From assembly GCA_030627585.1 (NCBI GenBank), contig DAOURU010000014.1, positions 1 through 11,039 on the forward strand: a stretch of DNA of 11,039 nucleotides. Direction: 5' to 3'. Shown one piece after another: positions 1 to 6,958 of the stretch. Below the pieces are notes generated by a model. It ran no database searches. It saw only the letters and a list, made by a program, of their open reading frames with translations, and was not told the origin of the DNA. The number at the start of each line of letters is the position of its first letter. Within the stretch, counting starts at the first letter, position 1. Origin of the DNA: Bacillota bacterium (GTDB lineage Bacteria > Bacillota > DSM-12270 > Thermacetogeniales > Thermacetogeniaceae). The translations under genes were made by a program, and so were the position numbers.

Positions 1-2
1 AA

Positions 3-1010
3 CCGGTTAAGCTTTATTACCTGGGCCCCATGTTCCGCTATGACCGCCCTCAAGCCGGGCGCTTCCGGCAGTTCCATCAGTTTGGCTTCGAAGTTTTTGG
101 GAGCCACGACCCTGCCGTAGACGCGGAGATAATCTCCCTTACCTGGGATTTTTTAGGAAAACTCGGATTAACCGGACTTCAGGTGGAGTTAAACAGTGTC
201 GGCTGCCCCATTTGCAGGCCCTCTTTTACCGAGGCCCTGCATGCCTTCTTTGTACCTTACCGGGAATCTCTTTGTTCTTTTTGTCAGGAGCGCCTGGAAC
301 GAAACCCTTTGCGTTTGCTGGACTGCAAGGTTCCCAAATGCCGGGAGGTTGGAAGGGGCGCTCCTAAAGTTTTAGATTATTTGTGCGACGATTGCCGGGT
401 CCATTTTTTAAAGGTGCAGCGTTTTCTTGAGATCCTAAATATACCTTTTAAGGCAAATCCAAGCCTGGTACGGGGGCTTGATTATTATACCCATACGGCT
501 TTTGAGGTATCTCTGGGGTCGCTGGGAGCCCAAAATTCCCTTGCGGGGGGAGGGCGTTATAACAATTTGGTAGAAGCGTGCGGCGGGCCGCCGGTACCCG
601 GAATTGGTGTCGCTCTGGGGTTAGAGCGCGTTTTACTCGCCCTTGAAAAAGCCGGCATCGAGCTTCCGCTGGAAGCGCCAAAACTAATTTTTGTAGCAAC
701 AGCTGGCGAAGGACTTTCCGAACAATTAGAGCGAGAAGCCCTGCTTCTTCTGAGCCAATTAAGGCGTGCCGGGTACACGGCAGAAAAAGATTTTTTGGGG
801 CGGAGCCTCAAGGCACAGATGAAATTTGCGGGAAGATTGGGGGCGCGTTATGTAATTATTATCGGCGAAAAGGAATTATGTGAGGGAAATGTAACCCTGA
901 GGGACATGAAGGAGGGAACCCAACTTCTTCTTCAGCGGAAAGTGCTTTTTAATTTTCTCGAGGGTATAGGGAGCGGGGAGGAAGGCAAGTGGAAAGCAAC
1001 GGAGAATTGA
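3..1010 (+). CDS. hisS: Histidyl-tRNA synthetase, 3' part (5' end outside window)
   Basis: Class II histidyl-tRNA synthetase, which attaches histidine to tRNA-His in the cytosol. The frame is open from base 3, so the visible 335 residues lack roughly the first 85 of a normal protein of about 420. Just after the left edge is motif 2 (LGPMFRYDRPQAGR followed by RQFHQFG). Bases about 471-497 encode the histidine-binding RGLDYYTHT signature, and bases about 546-635 encode GGGRYNNL and the motif 3 stretch GIGVALGLERVLLAL. The last 100 or so residues fit the anticodon-binding domain. Between motif 2 and the histidine signature lie paired cysteines (CPIC, CSFC, CKVPKC, CDDC) of the usual insertion domain. 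The gene overlaps aspS by 22 bases, the common hisS-aspS operon arrangement of Firmicutes. Nothing looks broken; the truncation is only the window edge. Confidence 0.97.
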   Translation, partial: PVKLYYLGPMFRYDRPQAGRFRQFHQFGFEVFGSHDPAVDAEIISLTWDFLGKLGLTGLQVELNSVGCPICRPSFTEALHAFFVPYRESLCSFCQERLERNPLRLLDCKVPKCREVGRGAPKVLDYLCDDCRVHFLKVQRFLEILNIPFKANPSLVRGLDYYTHTAFEVSLGSLGAQNSLAGGGRYNNLVEACGGPPVPGIGVALGLERVLLALEKAGIELPLEAPKLIFVATAGEGLSEQLEREALLLLSQLRRAGYTAEKDFLGRSLKAQMKFAGRLGARYVIIIGEKELCEGNVTLRDMKEGTQLLLQRKVLFNFLEGIGSGEEGKWKATEN

Positions 1011-2776
1011 GACGGACTTGTGGGTGCGGCGAACTCCGTAGCCGGCATACAGGTCAGGATGTAGTTTTAATGGGGTGGGTGCAAAGAAGGCGCGACCACG
1101 GGGGAGTAATTTTTTTAGATCTCCGCGATCGAAGCGGTGTTGTCCAGGCGGTCTTGAGCCCCGATTTAGAAGCACGGGCTTTTGAAAAAGGCCAGGCTGT
1201 ACGTGCCGAGTATGTAATTGCGGTTCAAGGGGAAGTAAGACGCCGTCCTCCGGGTACAGAGAACCCCAATATGCCTACCGGGGAAGTCGAAGTGGCTCTA
1301 CGGGACCTGAGGATCCTAAATCCCGCGAAATCACTTCCTTTTTACCCCAGTGAGGCCGCCGAGGTGGATGAAGCGCTCCGCTTGCGCTATCGTTATCTTG
1401 ATTTGCGTCGTCCCGAATTCTGGCGGGCCTTTGAGTTAAGGCATCAAGCAGCAAAGGTAATTCGAGATTTTTTAACAAGGCGGGGCTTTCTGGAAATAGA
1501 AACCCCAATGCTTACACGGAGCACTCCCGAGGGAGCGCGGGACTATCTTGTTCCCAGCCGGATCTATCCCGGCCACTTTTATGCTCTCCCGCAATCCCCC
1601 CAGTTGTTTAAGCAAATTTTGATGGTGGCCGGTTTCGAACGTTATTTCCAGTTCGCGCGCTGCTTTCGGGATGAAGATCTCAGGGCAGACCGCCAACCGG
1701 AGTTTACCCAACTGGATCTGGAGATGTCTTTTGTCGGCGAAGATGAAATTTTAAGCTTAATGGAAGAAATGCTTGCCGAACTTTTTTACCGGCTGCTTGG
1801 CAAAGAGCTGGAAATACCCTTTCCCCGTTTAAAATACCAGGAAGCTTTAAGCTATTATGGGAGCGAGCAACCAGATCTTCGTTTTGGCATGAAAATTGTC
1901 GATCTTTCGCAGCTTTTAGGGAATAGTTCATGCCAGGTCTTTGCGAGGGCTGTCAAGGAGGGAGGGGTCGTGAAAGGAATCACGGTCCCTGGAGGTACCG
2001 CCTTTTCGCGCCGGGTTCTCGACGAGCTTGCAAAACTGGTTGTGAGCTGGGGCGCACGCGGGCTTGGGTGGTTTCTTTTGGGAGACGGTGAAATCAAGTC
2101 TCCGCTTGCGAAGTTTTTTACTTCCCAAGAATTGAAGGTTCTTGCGAAAAAAATGGAAGGGCAGCCGGGTGCTCTGCTGCTTTTAATCGCCGACCGGAAG
2201 GAAGTTGCAGAAAGGGTACTCGGGCAATTACGGCTTGAGCTGGGGAGGCGCTTAAATTTAATTGATCCCCGCCTTTTTTCCTTTGTTTGGATTACTGATT
2301 TCCCGCTTCTTGAGTATAATAAGGATCAAGGGCGTTTAGAGGCTATTCACCACCCGTTTACAGCTCCATGTGAGGCTGATCTCACTTTTCTGGAAAAAGA
2401 TCCGGAGAAGGTGAGAGCAAGGGCATATGACTTAATTTTAAACGGCACTGAAATTGGCGGCGGAAGCATCAGAAACCACCGTCGCGATTTGCAGGAACGC
2501 CTTTTCCGAATCATCGGTCTCACCCCCGGGGAGATTGATGAAAAATTCGGGTTTCTTTTGGAGGCGCTTGATTCGGGGGCACCTCCTCACGGGGGAATTG
2601 CTTTCGGTTTCGATCGCTTAATGATGTTGATGCTGGAGCGCGAGACAATCCGCGATGTTATTGCTTTTCCTAAAACGCAAAGCGCTACCTGCCTCCTGAC
2701 GCAGGCGCCGGCCCCAGTTACTTCGAAACAGCTTCGAGAACTCCATCTTCTTTACCGGGAGAAAACGTCTAAATAG
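989..2776 (+). CDS. aspS: Aspartyl-tRNA synthetase, probably non-discriminating (Asp/Asn)
   Basis: Bacterial-type class II aspartyl-tRNA synthetase of 595 residues, the normal length. The start is GTG at 989 behind a GGGGAGGAAGG ribosome binding site inside the end of hisS. The N-terminal OB-fold anticodon domain spans about residues 15-110. The catalytic core shows ETPMLTRSTPEGARDYLVPSR (about 171-191, residues abbreviated from a longer conserved run), QSPQLFKQ (202-209), motif 2 CFRDEDLRADRQPEFTQ (225-241) and motif 3 GIAFGFDRLMML (536-547). The bacterial insertion domain lies between about 290 and 430, followed by the conserved WITDFPL (434-440). His37 in RRRDHGG and Gly89 in PPGTENPN match the residue pair reported to relax tRNA specificity in non-discriminating AspRS, so it may also charge tRNA-Asn for the GatCAB amidotransferase. 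That specificity is inference; the enzyme identity is secure. Confidence 0.98.
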   Translation: MESNGELRRTCGCGELRSRHTGQDVVLMGWVQRRRDHGGVIFLDLRDRSGVVQAVLSPDLEARAFEKGQAVRAEYVIAVQGEVRRRPPGTENPNMPTGEVEVALRDLRILNPAKSLPFYPSEAAEVDEALRLRYRYLDLRRPEFWRAFELRHQAAKVIRDFLTRRGFLEIETPMLTRSTPEGARDYLVPSRIYPGHFYALPQSPQLFKQILMVAGFERYFQFARCFRDEDLRADRQPEFTQLDLEMSFVGEDEILSLMEEMLAELFYRLLGKELEIPFPRLKYQEALSYYGSEQPDLRFGMKIVDLSQLLGNSSCQVFARAVKEGGVVKGITVPGGTAFSRRVLDELAKLVVSWGARGLGWFLLGDGEIKSPLAKFFTSQELKVLAKKMEGQPGALLLLIADRKEVAERVLGQLRLELGRRLNLIDPRLFSFVWITDFPLLEYNKDQGRLEAIHHPFTAPCEADLTFLEKDPEKVRARAYDLILNGTEIGGGSIRNHRRDLQERLFRIIGLTPGEIDEKFGFLLEALDSGAPPHGGIAFGFDRLMMLMLERETIRDVIAFPKTQSATCLLTQAPAPVTSKQLRELHLLYREKTSK

Positions 2777-2788
2777 GTCTGGAGTTTC

Positions 2789-2817
2789 TTGAAATAGGAG
2801 AGATGGTGTGATATTAT
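2789..2817 (+). promoter_or_regulatory. Extended -10 housekeeping promoter of the 6S RNA gene
   Basis: TTGAAA at 2789-2794, a 17-base spacer, and TATTAT at 2812-2817, with a TG extended -10 element at 2809-2810. This is a near-consensus sigma-A promoter. It begins 12 bases after the aspS stop, and no terminator is visible between them. Transcription would start near 2824, about 20 bases before the closing stem of the 6S RNA. Confidence 0.75.
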
Positions 2818-2823
2818 TTTGAT

Positions 2824-3028
2824 AGTATCGAGAGAACTTAAAACCCTGCAATGTGCGTGGAAACCAGGGAGTTTTGAGCCAACACCAAAACAAGAGGAAC
2901 CTGGGCTCTGGCTGTGGAATGTATGCCCTGGAGGAAGGGACACAAGAAGCAGCCAGGAGGGTGCCACCGTGCGTGAGCCGAGGTTCAGAAAACGCCCGGT
3001 TCCACGGCATTTGTGGGGTTTATTTTTT
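2824..3028 (+). ncRNA. ssrS: 6S RNA
   Basis: Small RNA that mimics an open promoter and binds the housekeeping RNA polymerase holoenzyme. The 326-base gap after aspS has no convincing protein gene but folds like 6S RNA. Closing stem: 2844-2851 pairs with 3011-3018 (8 bp), then a 4x4 internal loop, then 2856-2862 pairs with 3000-3006 (7 bp). GGG 2867-2869 can extend the stem with CCC 2995-2997. The central region is open, with an inner GAACC/GGTTC pairing (2897-2901 with 2982-2986). The terminal arm is a perfect 7-bp CTGGCTG/CAGCCAG stem (2908-2914 with 2950-2956). The 5' stretch TGCAATGTGCG and the 3' CACGGCAT resemble the conserved ends of E. coli 6S. A T-rich tract (3019-3028) follows the stem and may end the transcript. 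A 6S gene just downstream of aspS also occurs in Bacillus subtilis. The mature 5' end may be nearer 2841 after processing. Confidence 0.85.
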
Positions 3029-3102
3029 AAGAAGAAATTGCCAACATTAGAGCCCGTTCTTGTGTGGCGCGGCAAAAAGAGCATTTTTCCAGGAGGTTGG
3101 CA

Positions 3103-3936
3103 ATGACTCCCTTTGACTTCTTTTGGATCTTTCTGATCCTGGTAAGCTTCATTCCCATGATTAAGCAGCACCATCTGAATGCCACCAGGCTGCAGCTCTT
3201 TAAAAAAATCGAAGCAAAGCGAAAATCCCGGGTGGTCAGCCTGATTCACCGTCAGGAATCGTTAAGTTTTTTAGGAATTCCTTTTAGCCGCTACATTAAT
3301 ATTGAGGATTCCGAACAGGTTTTACGCGCCATCAGGCTGACTCCTGACGATATGCCGATCGATCTGATTCTTCATACTCCCGGCGGCCTTGTTCTGGCAG
3401 CAGAACAAATTGCTTATGCGCTGCGTAGGCATCCCGCCAGGGTGACTGTTTTTGTTCCCCATTACGCAATGTCAGGAGGAACTCTTATCGCCCTTGCTGC
3501 GGATGAAATTGTCATGGACGAAAACGCGGTGCTGGGCCCGGTTGATCCTCAATTGGGAAAGTATCCGGCTGTTTCAATTTTACAGGCGATTGAGCAGAAG
3601 GACCGTAATGAGACTGACGATGAAACCCTGATCCTGGCGGATATCGCAAGAAAAGCAGTCCGGCAAGTAGAGGAAACAGTGCGCACAATTTTAAGAGACA
3701 AAATGAGTGAAGAAGAAGCAAATCGAATTGCGAAAGTTTTTACCGAGGGACGGTGGACCCACGATTACCCGATTACCTGCGATGTTTTAAAAGAATTTGG
3801 CCTCCCGGTCTGTTCAGAACTTCCGACCGAGGTTTACCGTTTAATGGATCTTTATCCTCAACCACCCCAACGCCGCCCCTCAGTTCAGTTTGTGCCTCTT
3901 CCATATGGAAGGCGGGAGAACGGAGACCAACAGTGA
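3103..3936 (+). CDS. Membrane-anchored Clp-fold serine protease-like protein (SDH_sah / SppA-like)
   Basis: 277-residue protein of the SDH family of Clp/crotonase-fold serine proteinases, related to signal peptide peptidase SppA. The ATG at 3103 is chosen because AGGAGG sits 6 bases before it; an in-frame GTG at 3064 lacks such a site. One membrane helix spans about residues 4-20, followed by a strongly basic stretch (Lys21, Lys34, Lys35, Lys39, Arg40, Lys41, Arg43). By the positive-inside rule this places the enzyme domain in the cytosol. The fold markers are LHTPGG (90-95, oxyanion side), YAMSGGT (121-127) with Ser124 as the likely nucleophile, DEIVMDENAVLGPVDPQLG (134-152) and the conserved RWTHDYPI (217-224). 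The physiological substrate is unknown for this family; membrane protein or peptide turnover is inference. It follows the 6S RNA gene and lies 38 bases upstream of the next TATGAT promoter region, so it appears to be a separate unit. Confidence 0.87.
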   Translation: MTPFDFFWIFLILVSFIPMIKQHHLNATRLQLFKKIEAKRKSRVVSLIHRQESLSFLGIPFSRYINIEDSEQVLRAIRLTPDDMPIDLILHTPGGLVLAAEQIAYALRRHPARVTVFVPHYAMSGGTLIALAADEIVMDENAVLGPVDPQLGKYPAVSILQAIEQKDRNETDDETLILADIARKAVRQVEETVRTILRDKMSEEEANRIAKVFTEGRWTHDYPITCDVLKEFGLPVCSELPTEVYRLMDLYPQPPQRRPSVQFVPLPYGRRENGDQQ

Positions 3937-3938
3937 TA

Positions 3939-3968
3939 TTGACAAGTCCTGGTGGGCTCTTTTATGAT
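3939..3968 (+). promoter_or_regulatory. Strong sigma-A type promoter for the paaK-like/ACT unit
   Basis: A perfect TTGACA at 3939-3944 and TATGAT at 3963-3968 separated by 18 bases, starting two bases after the stop codon of the preceding gene. Predicted transcription start is near 3975, giving a leader of about 40 bases before the ATG at 4014. The leader carries AGGAGG at 4000-4005, 8 bases before the start codon. Confidence 0.75.
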
Positions 3969-4013
3969 GTGGTTTATAAGCTGGTAAGAAATAGGGGCGA
4001 GGAGGAACATTAG

Positions 4014-5312
4014 ATGTATTGGAATGAAAAGTGCGAGTGCATGCCTTGCGAAGAACTGCGTGCCCTGCAAGAGGAACGTTTGCGAAAAACAGTGGGGCGG
4101 GTCTATTGCGAAGTACCTTTTTACCGCCGCGCTTTGCAAGAAAGAGGTTTGGGGCCTCATGACATTCAATCCCTTGATGATTTTAAAAAGCTCCCGTTTA
4201 CCACCAAAGAAGATCTGCGCGACAACTATCCGTACGGACTTTTTGCTGTACCTTTAAGCGAAGTGGTGAGGTTGCATGCCTCTTCAGGCACAACCGGCAA
4301 GCCTACGGTTGTGGGATATACGCGGCGCGATCTGGATGTCTGGGCCGAAGTAATGGCCCGTGCGCTCACTTGTTGTGGGGCAACAAAACATTCAATGATC
4401 CATAATGCCTACGGCTACGGCCTTTTTACCGGAGGCCTCGGGATTCACTACGGGGCGGAGCGGGTTGGCGCCTCGGTAATCCCTGTTTCCGGTGGCCACA
4501 CAAAACGGCAAGTTTTAATTATGAAGGATTTCGGAAGCACGATCCTTACCTGTACCCCTTCCTATGCCCTTTATTTAGCGGAAGTGATGGAAGAGATGGG
4601 TATCTCTAAAGGAGATCTCAAGCTAAAAGGAGGCCTCTTTGGGGCCGAGCCCTGGTCTGAAAATATGCGGCATCAGATTGAAAAACACCTCGGACTGATC
4701 GCTTTAGATATTTACGGTATCAGCGAAATTATTGGGCCTGGTGTTGCCGTAGAATGTCCCGCGAAACAGGGGCTTCATATTTTTGAAGACCATTTTTTAG
4801 CGGAGATTATTGATCCTGAAACTGGAGAACAACTCCCACCAGGCGAATATGGAGAATTGGTAATCACAACTATTACAAAAGAAGCGCTTCCCCTGTTGCG
4901 TTACCGAACGCGGGATATTACGGCGATTATCCCTGATCCCTGCCCGTGCGGCCGCACTCATGTCAGAATAGAGAGAATTAAAGGACGTACCGATGATATG
5001 CTGGTAATTAGAGGGGTTAACGTTTTCCCCTCTCAAATTGAAGAGGTTCTCTTCCGGATCAGTCATACAGAACCCCATTATTTAATTATTGTGGAGCGCC
5101 GGGAACAACTGGATGAATTGGAGGTTTGGGTGGAAGTTTCGGAAGCTGTTTTTTCCGACGAAGTCAGGAAGCTTGAACATTTAGAGCACCAAATCCAGGG
5201 GGAAATTAATGATATTTTGGGAATCTCGGTGAGGGTAAAACTGGTTGAGCCAAAAACTCTTGAACGCAGTGAAGGTAAGGCAAAGCGAGTCATTGACCGC
5301 CGCCAGCTTTAA
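4014..5312 (+). CDS. paaK: Phenylacetate-CoA ligase family enzyme
   Basis: 432-residue adenylate-forming enzyme, full length for the PaaK family, which makes an acyl-CoA from an aryl acetate, ATP and CoA in the cytosol. Visible motifs are the ATP-binding [12 protein letters not shown] (87-98), the GAEPW stretch (210-214), YGISE (234-238), RYRTRD (296-301), the hinge region [20 protein letters not shown] (324-343), and a C-terminal SEGKAKR (419-425) with Lys422 as candidate catalytic lysine. Cysteines at 248, 310 and 312 with nearby His255 are of the kind seen in many family members. The ATG at 4014 has AGGAGG 8 bases upstream. It is co-directional with the tandem ACT gene 19 bases downstream. 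In anaerobes such pairs often accompany indolepyruvate or related 2-oxoacid ferredoxin oxidoreductases, so it may run in the acetate-ester-forming direction of amino acid breakdown. The exact substrate cannot be read from sequence. Confidence 0.93.
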   Translation: MYWNEKCECMPCEELRALQEERLRKTVGRVYCEVPFYRRALQERGLGPHDIQSLDDFKKLPFTTKEDLRDNYPYGLFAVPLSEVVRLHASSGTTGKPTVVGYTRRDLDVWAEVMARALTCCGATKHSMIHNAYGYGLFTGGLGIHYGAERVGASVIPVSGGHTKRQVLIMKDFGSTILTCTPSYALYLAEVMEEMGISKGDLKLKGGLFGAEPWSENMRHQIEKHLGLIALDIYGISEIIGPGVAVECPAKQGLHIFEDHFLAEIIDPETGEQLPPGEYGELVITTITKEALPLLRYRTRDITAIIPDPCPCGRTHVRIERIKGRTDDMLVIRGVNVFPSQIEEVLFRISHTEPHYLIIVERREQLDELEVWVEVSEAVFSDEVRKLEHLEHQIQGEINDILGISVRVKLVEPKTLERSEGKAKRVIDRRQL

Positions 5313-5331
5313 AAATGAAAGGAGGGGGCAT

Positions 5332-5763
5332 ATGCCGATTAAGCAGATTTCTGTTTTTTTGGAAAATAAGTGCGGGAGACTGGCCAGTGTCACAAGAACA
5401 CTGGGTAACCACGAGATTAATATCCGGGCTTTTTCGATTGCCGATACAACAGATTTTGGCATTTTGCGCCTGATTGTAAACCAACCTGAAGAGGCCTATC
5501 GTGTGCTTCGAAGCGAAGGATTCACTGTGAGCATCACTGACGTGATCGCCGTCCAGATACCTGACAGACCGGGCGGACTCGCCGATATTCTTGAATTAAT
5601 GCAAGAGGCAGGGGTTAATATTGAATATATGTACGCCTTTGTGGAAAAAGTTTCCCTCGATGCCCTGGCTGTGTTCAGGGTGGAAAGCGTCGCTGCCGCG
5701 ATCAAGCTGATGCGGGAAAGGGGAATTAAAGTGCTCAGCGGCAGTGAAGTCTATAACCTGTAG
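5332..5763 (+). CDS. Tandem ACT-domain protein
   Basis: 143-residue protein made of two ACT domains (about residues 4-65 and 72-138) and nothing else. ACT domains usually bind amino acids and regulate linked enzymes. Both repeats begin with the typical ligand-site pattern: ENKCGRLASVTRTLG (11-25) in the first and PDRPGGLADILELM (77-90) in the second, each a loop with glycine before a helix. The ATG at 5332 is chosen because AAAGGAGGGG ends 5 bases before it, although the frame is open further upstream into the ligase gene. The 19-base gap from the ligase stop implies one transcript. It probably senses an amino acid or arylacetate-related ligand and modulates the ligase or its pathway; that is inference from the pairing. 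Confidence 0.92.
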   Translation: MPIKQISVFLENKCGRLASVTRTLGNHEINIRAFSIADTTDFGILRLIVNQPEEAYRVLRSEGFTVSITDVIAVQIPDRPGGLADILELMQEAGVNIEYMYAFVEKVSLDALAVFRVESVAAAIKLMRERGIKVLSGSEVYNL

Positions 5764-5918
5764 AGCAGTTCAAGCCATTTTGTAGGCGAGGGCTGGTGCT
5801 GAACCGTTTGAGTTGATGAGATTCTATTTTTTTCTAATTTATTTTTCTCTTTTCGCCCGGACAATTTCATCAATGGGAGGGGAGTAAATAAATTTTTAGA
5901 CGGTTCTCAAGGTTTATT
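5764..5918 (+). other. T-rich intergenic gap with a weak promoter candidate and a strong SD
   Basis: This gap separates the ligase/ACT unit from the peptidase gene. Bases 5821-5856 are unusually T-rich on the + strand. A poor promoter candidate is TTGAGT at 5808-5813 with TCTAAT at 5833-5838, but the 19-base spacer is long. GGGAGGGGAG at 5875-5884 is a strong ribosome binding sequence that points to translation starting near 5892. No standard GC hairpin with a T tail is present, so how the upstream unit terminates is not clear. Confidence 0.4.
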
Positions 5919-6905
5919 TTGTTGCTTTTTTTAGGGACAGGTTTGCTATGGGGAATTTCGCAAAGCCGGGAGCTTTCGGGCAGCCGGGAGCCAGGATGGT
6001 GCGGCAGGTTTCCGGAATCAGGCGAATTTGCTTTTTTTCACGTCCAAAAATTAGCCTCCTTGGGTTTTCAAGGCCGGGCGCCGGGTACGAAAGGTGGAAA
6101 TCGGGCGGCACAGTACCTTGCCAGCTGGTTCCAGAGATTGGGCTTGAAACCCGGAGGTGAAGGTGGGACTTTTTTTCAAACTGTTAAAGGGCCTCACTTT
6201 GAATTGGTAAGACAGGAGAACCGGTGGAAGCCGAACAATTCACGGCAAATGACAGTGAAAAGTGACAATGTTTTAGGATTTATCGGGCACCCTGAGACGA
6301 GTCCTGGTACAAGTACAATTATTATCTCGGCCCACTATGACCATTTAGGGAAATGGAACACAAAGTTTTTTCCTGGCGCAAACGATAATGCCTCCGGACT
6401 CGGAGTGCTGCTGGAGGCGGCAAGGGTGCTGAAAAGCCGCAACTTCAACCCCAAGCACCAAATCCTTTTTGCGGCCTGGACCTTTGAAGAGGAGGGCCTT
6501 TACGGTTCTGCTTATTTCGCATCAACTTTTCCGCCGGGAAAGGTCAGGGCCGCAATTAACCTTGATTCGCTGGGCAGCGGGGAGGCTCAGGATTTTCTTA
6601 TATGGACGCATCAAGCAAACAACCCCCTCCTTCCTCTAATTGAGAAAGTCGGGGAGGGGTTGGGTTTGAACCTTCAATTCCGGGTCTTGCCCCTACAAAC
6701 ACGTTATACCAGCGACCATCAACCTTTTGCAGAGCGGGGCATTCCTGCCGTAACCATATTATCTCCGAACTGGTTGGAGAAAAACCATACCTTCCAGGAT
6801 GTACCGGATCAGATTAATACTGAAAAATTGGAAAAAGCAACAAAGCTTGTAATTAAAGTTGTAGAAGAGTTGGCATCTCAGGATCCTGAAGAGTTGGCAT
6901 TTTAA
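5919..6905 (+). CDS. Exported M28-family zinc aminopeptidase
   Basis: Peptidase of family M28, a two-zinc enzyme that removes N-terminal residues from peptides. From the TTG at 5919 it is 328 residues long. All metal and catalytic residues are visible: His139 in SAHYDHLG, Asp156 in GANDNASG, Glu190 (general base) and Glu191 (ligand) in TFEEEGLYGS, Asp216 in NLDSLG, and His267 in SDHQPF. The N-terminal LASLGFQGRAPGTKGG (45-60) is typical of the family. The first residues form a hydrophobic segment ending near GIS, like a signal peptide, so the enzyme is probably secreted or anchored outside. The start is uncertain. TTG 5919 has only a weak AAGG site, while an in-frame ATT at 5892 sits 8 bases behind GGGAGGGGAG and would add an arginine-rich n-region (MFRRFSRFI), making a much better signal peptide. 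An upstream in-frame stop at 5889 rules out a longer form. Confidence 0.9.
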   Translation: MLLFLGTGLLWGISQSRELSGSREPGWCGRFPESGEFAFFHVQKLASLGFQGRAPGTKGGNRAAQYLASWFQRLGLKPGGEGGTFFQTVKGPHFELVRQENRWKPNNSRQMTVKSDNVLGFIGHPETSPGTSTIIISAHYDHLGKWNTKFFPGANDNASGLGVLLEAARVLKSRNFNPKHQILFAAWTFEEEGLYGSAYFASTFPPGKVRAAINLDSLGSGEAQDFLIWTHQANNPLLPLIEKVGEGLGLNLQFRVLPLQTRYTSDHQPFAERGIPAVTILSPNWLEKNHTFQDVPDQINTEKLEKATKLVIKVVEELASQDPEELAF

Positions 6906-6958
6906 GGAAATAACTTTCAGACGATCTGATAAAAGATAAAAGACGGAGGGGAGCAAGC

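Noticed and set aside
3064..3102. GTG start at 3064 extending the SDH-type protein by 13 residues
   Set aside because: The extension encodes the AGGAGG site of the ATG at 3103 and puts a charged stretch before the membrane helix.
2819..3106. Two overlapping small + strand ORFs in the gap after aspS
   Set aside because: No ribosome binding site, no family resemblance, and the sequence is explained by the 6S RNA fold.
3753..4013. + strand ORF bridging the SDH-type gene and the ligase gene
   Set aside because: It is mostly an alternate frame of the first gene, with no SD and no recognisable product.
5768..5803. Imperfect inverted repeat GTTCAAGCC / GGCT-TGAAC as terminator of the ligase/ACT unit
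   Set aside because: A 5-base bulge, a long loop and no T run directly after it.
6917..6929. Small palindrome TCAGA-CGA-TCTGA between the peptidase and MetE-like genes
   Set aside because: Only 5 bp with a 3-base loop, no T tail; chance is likely.
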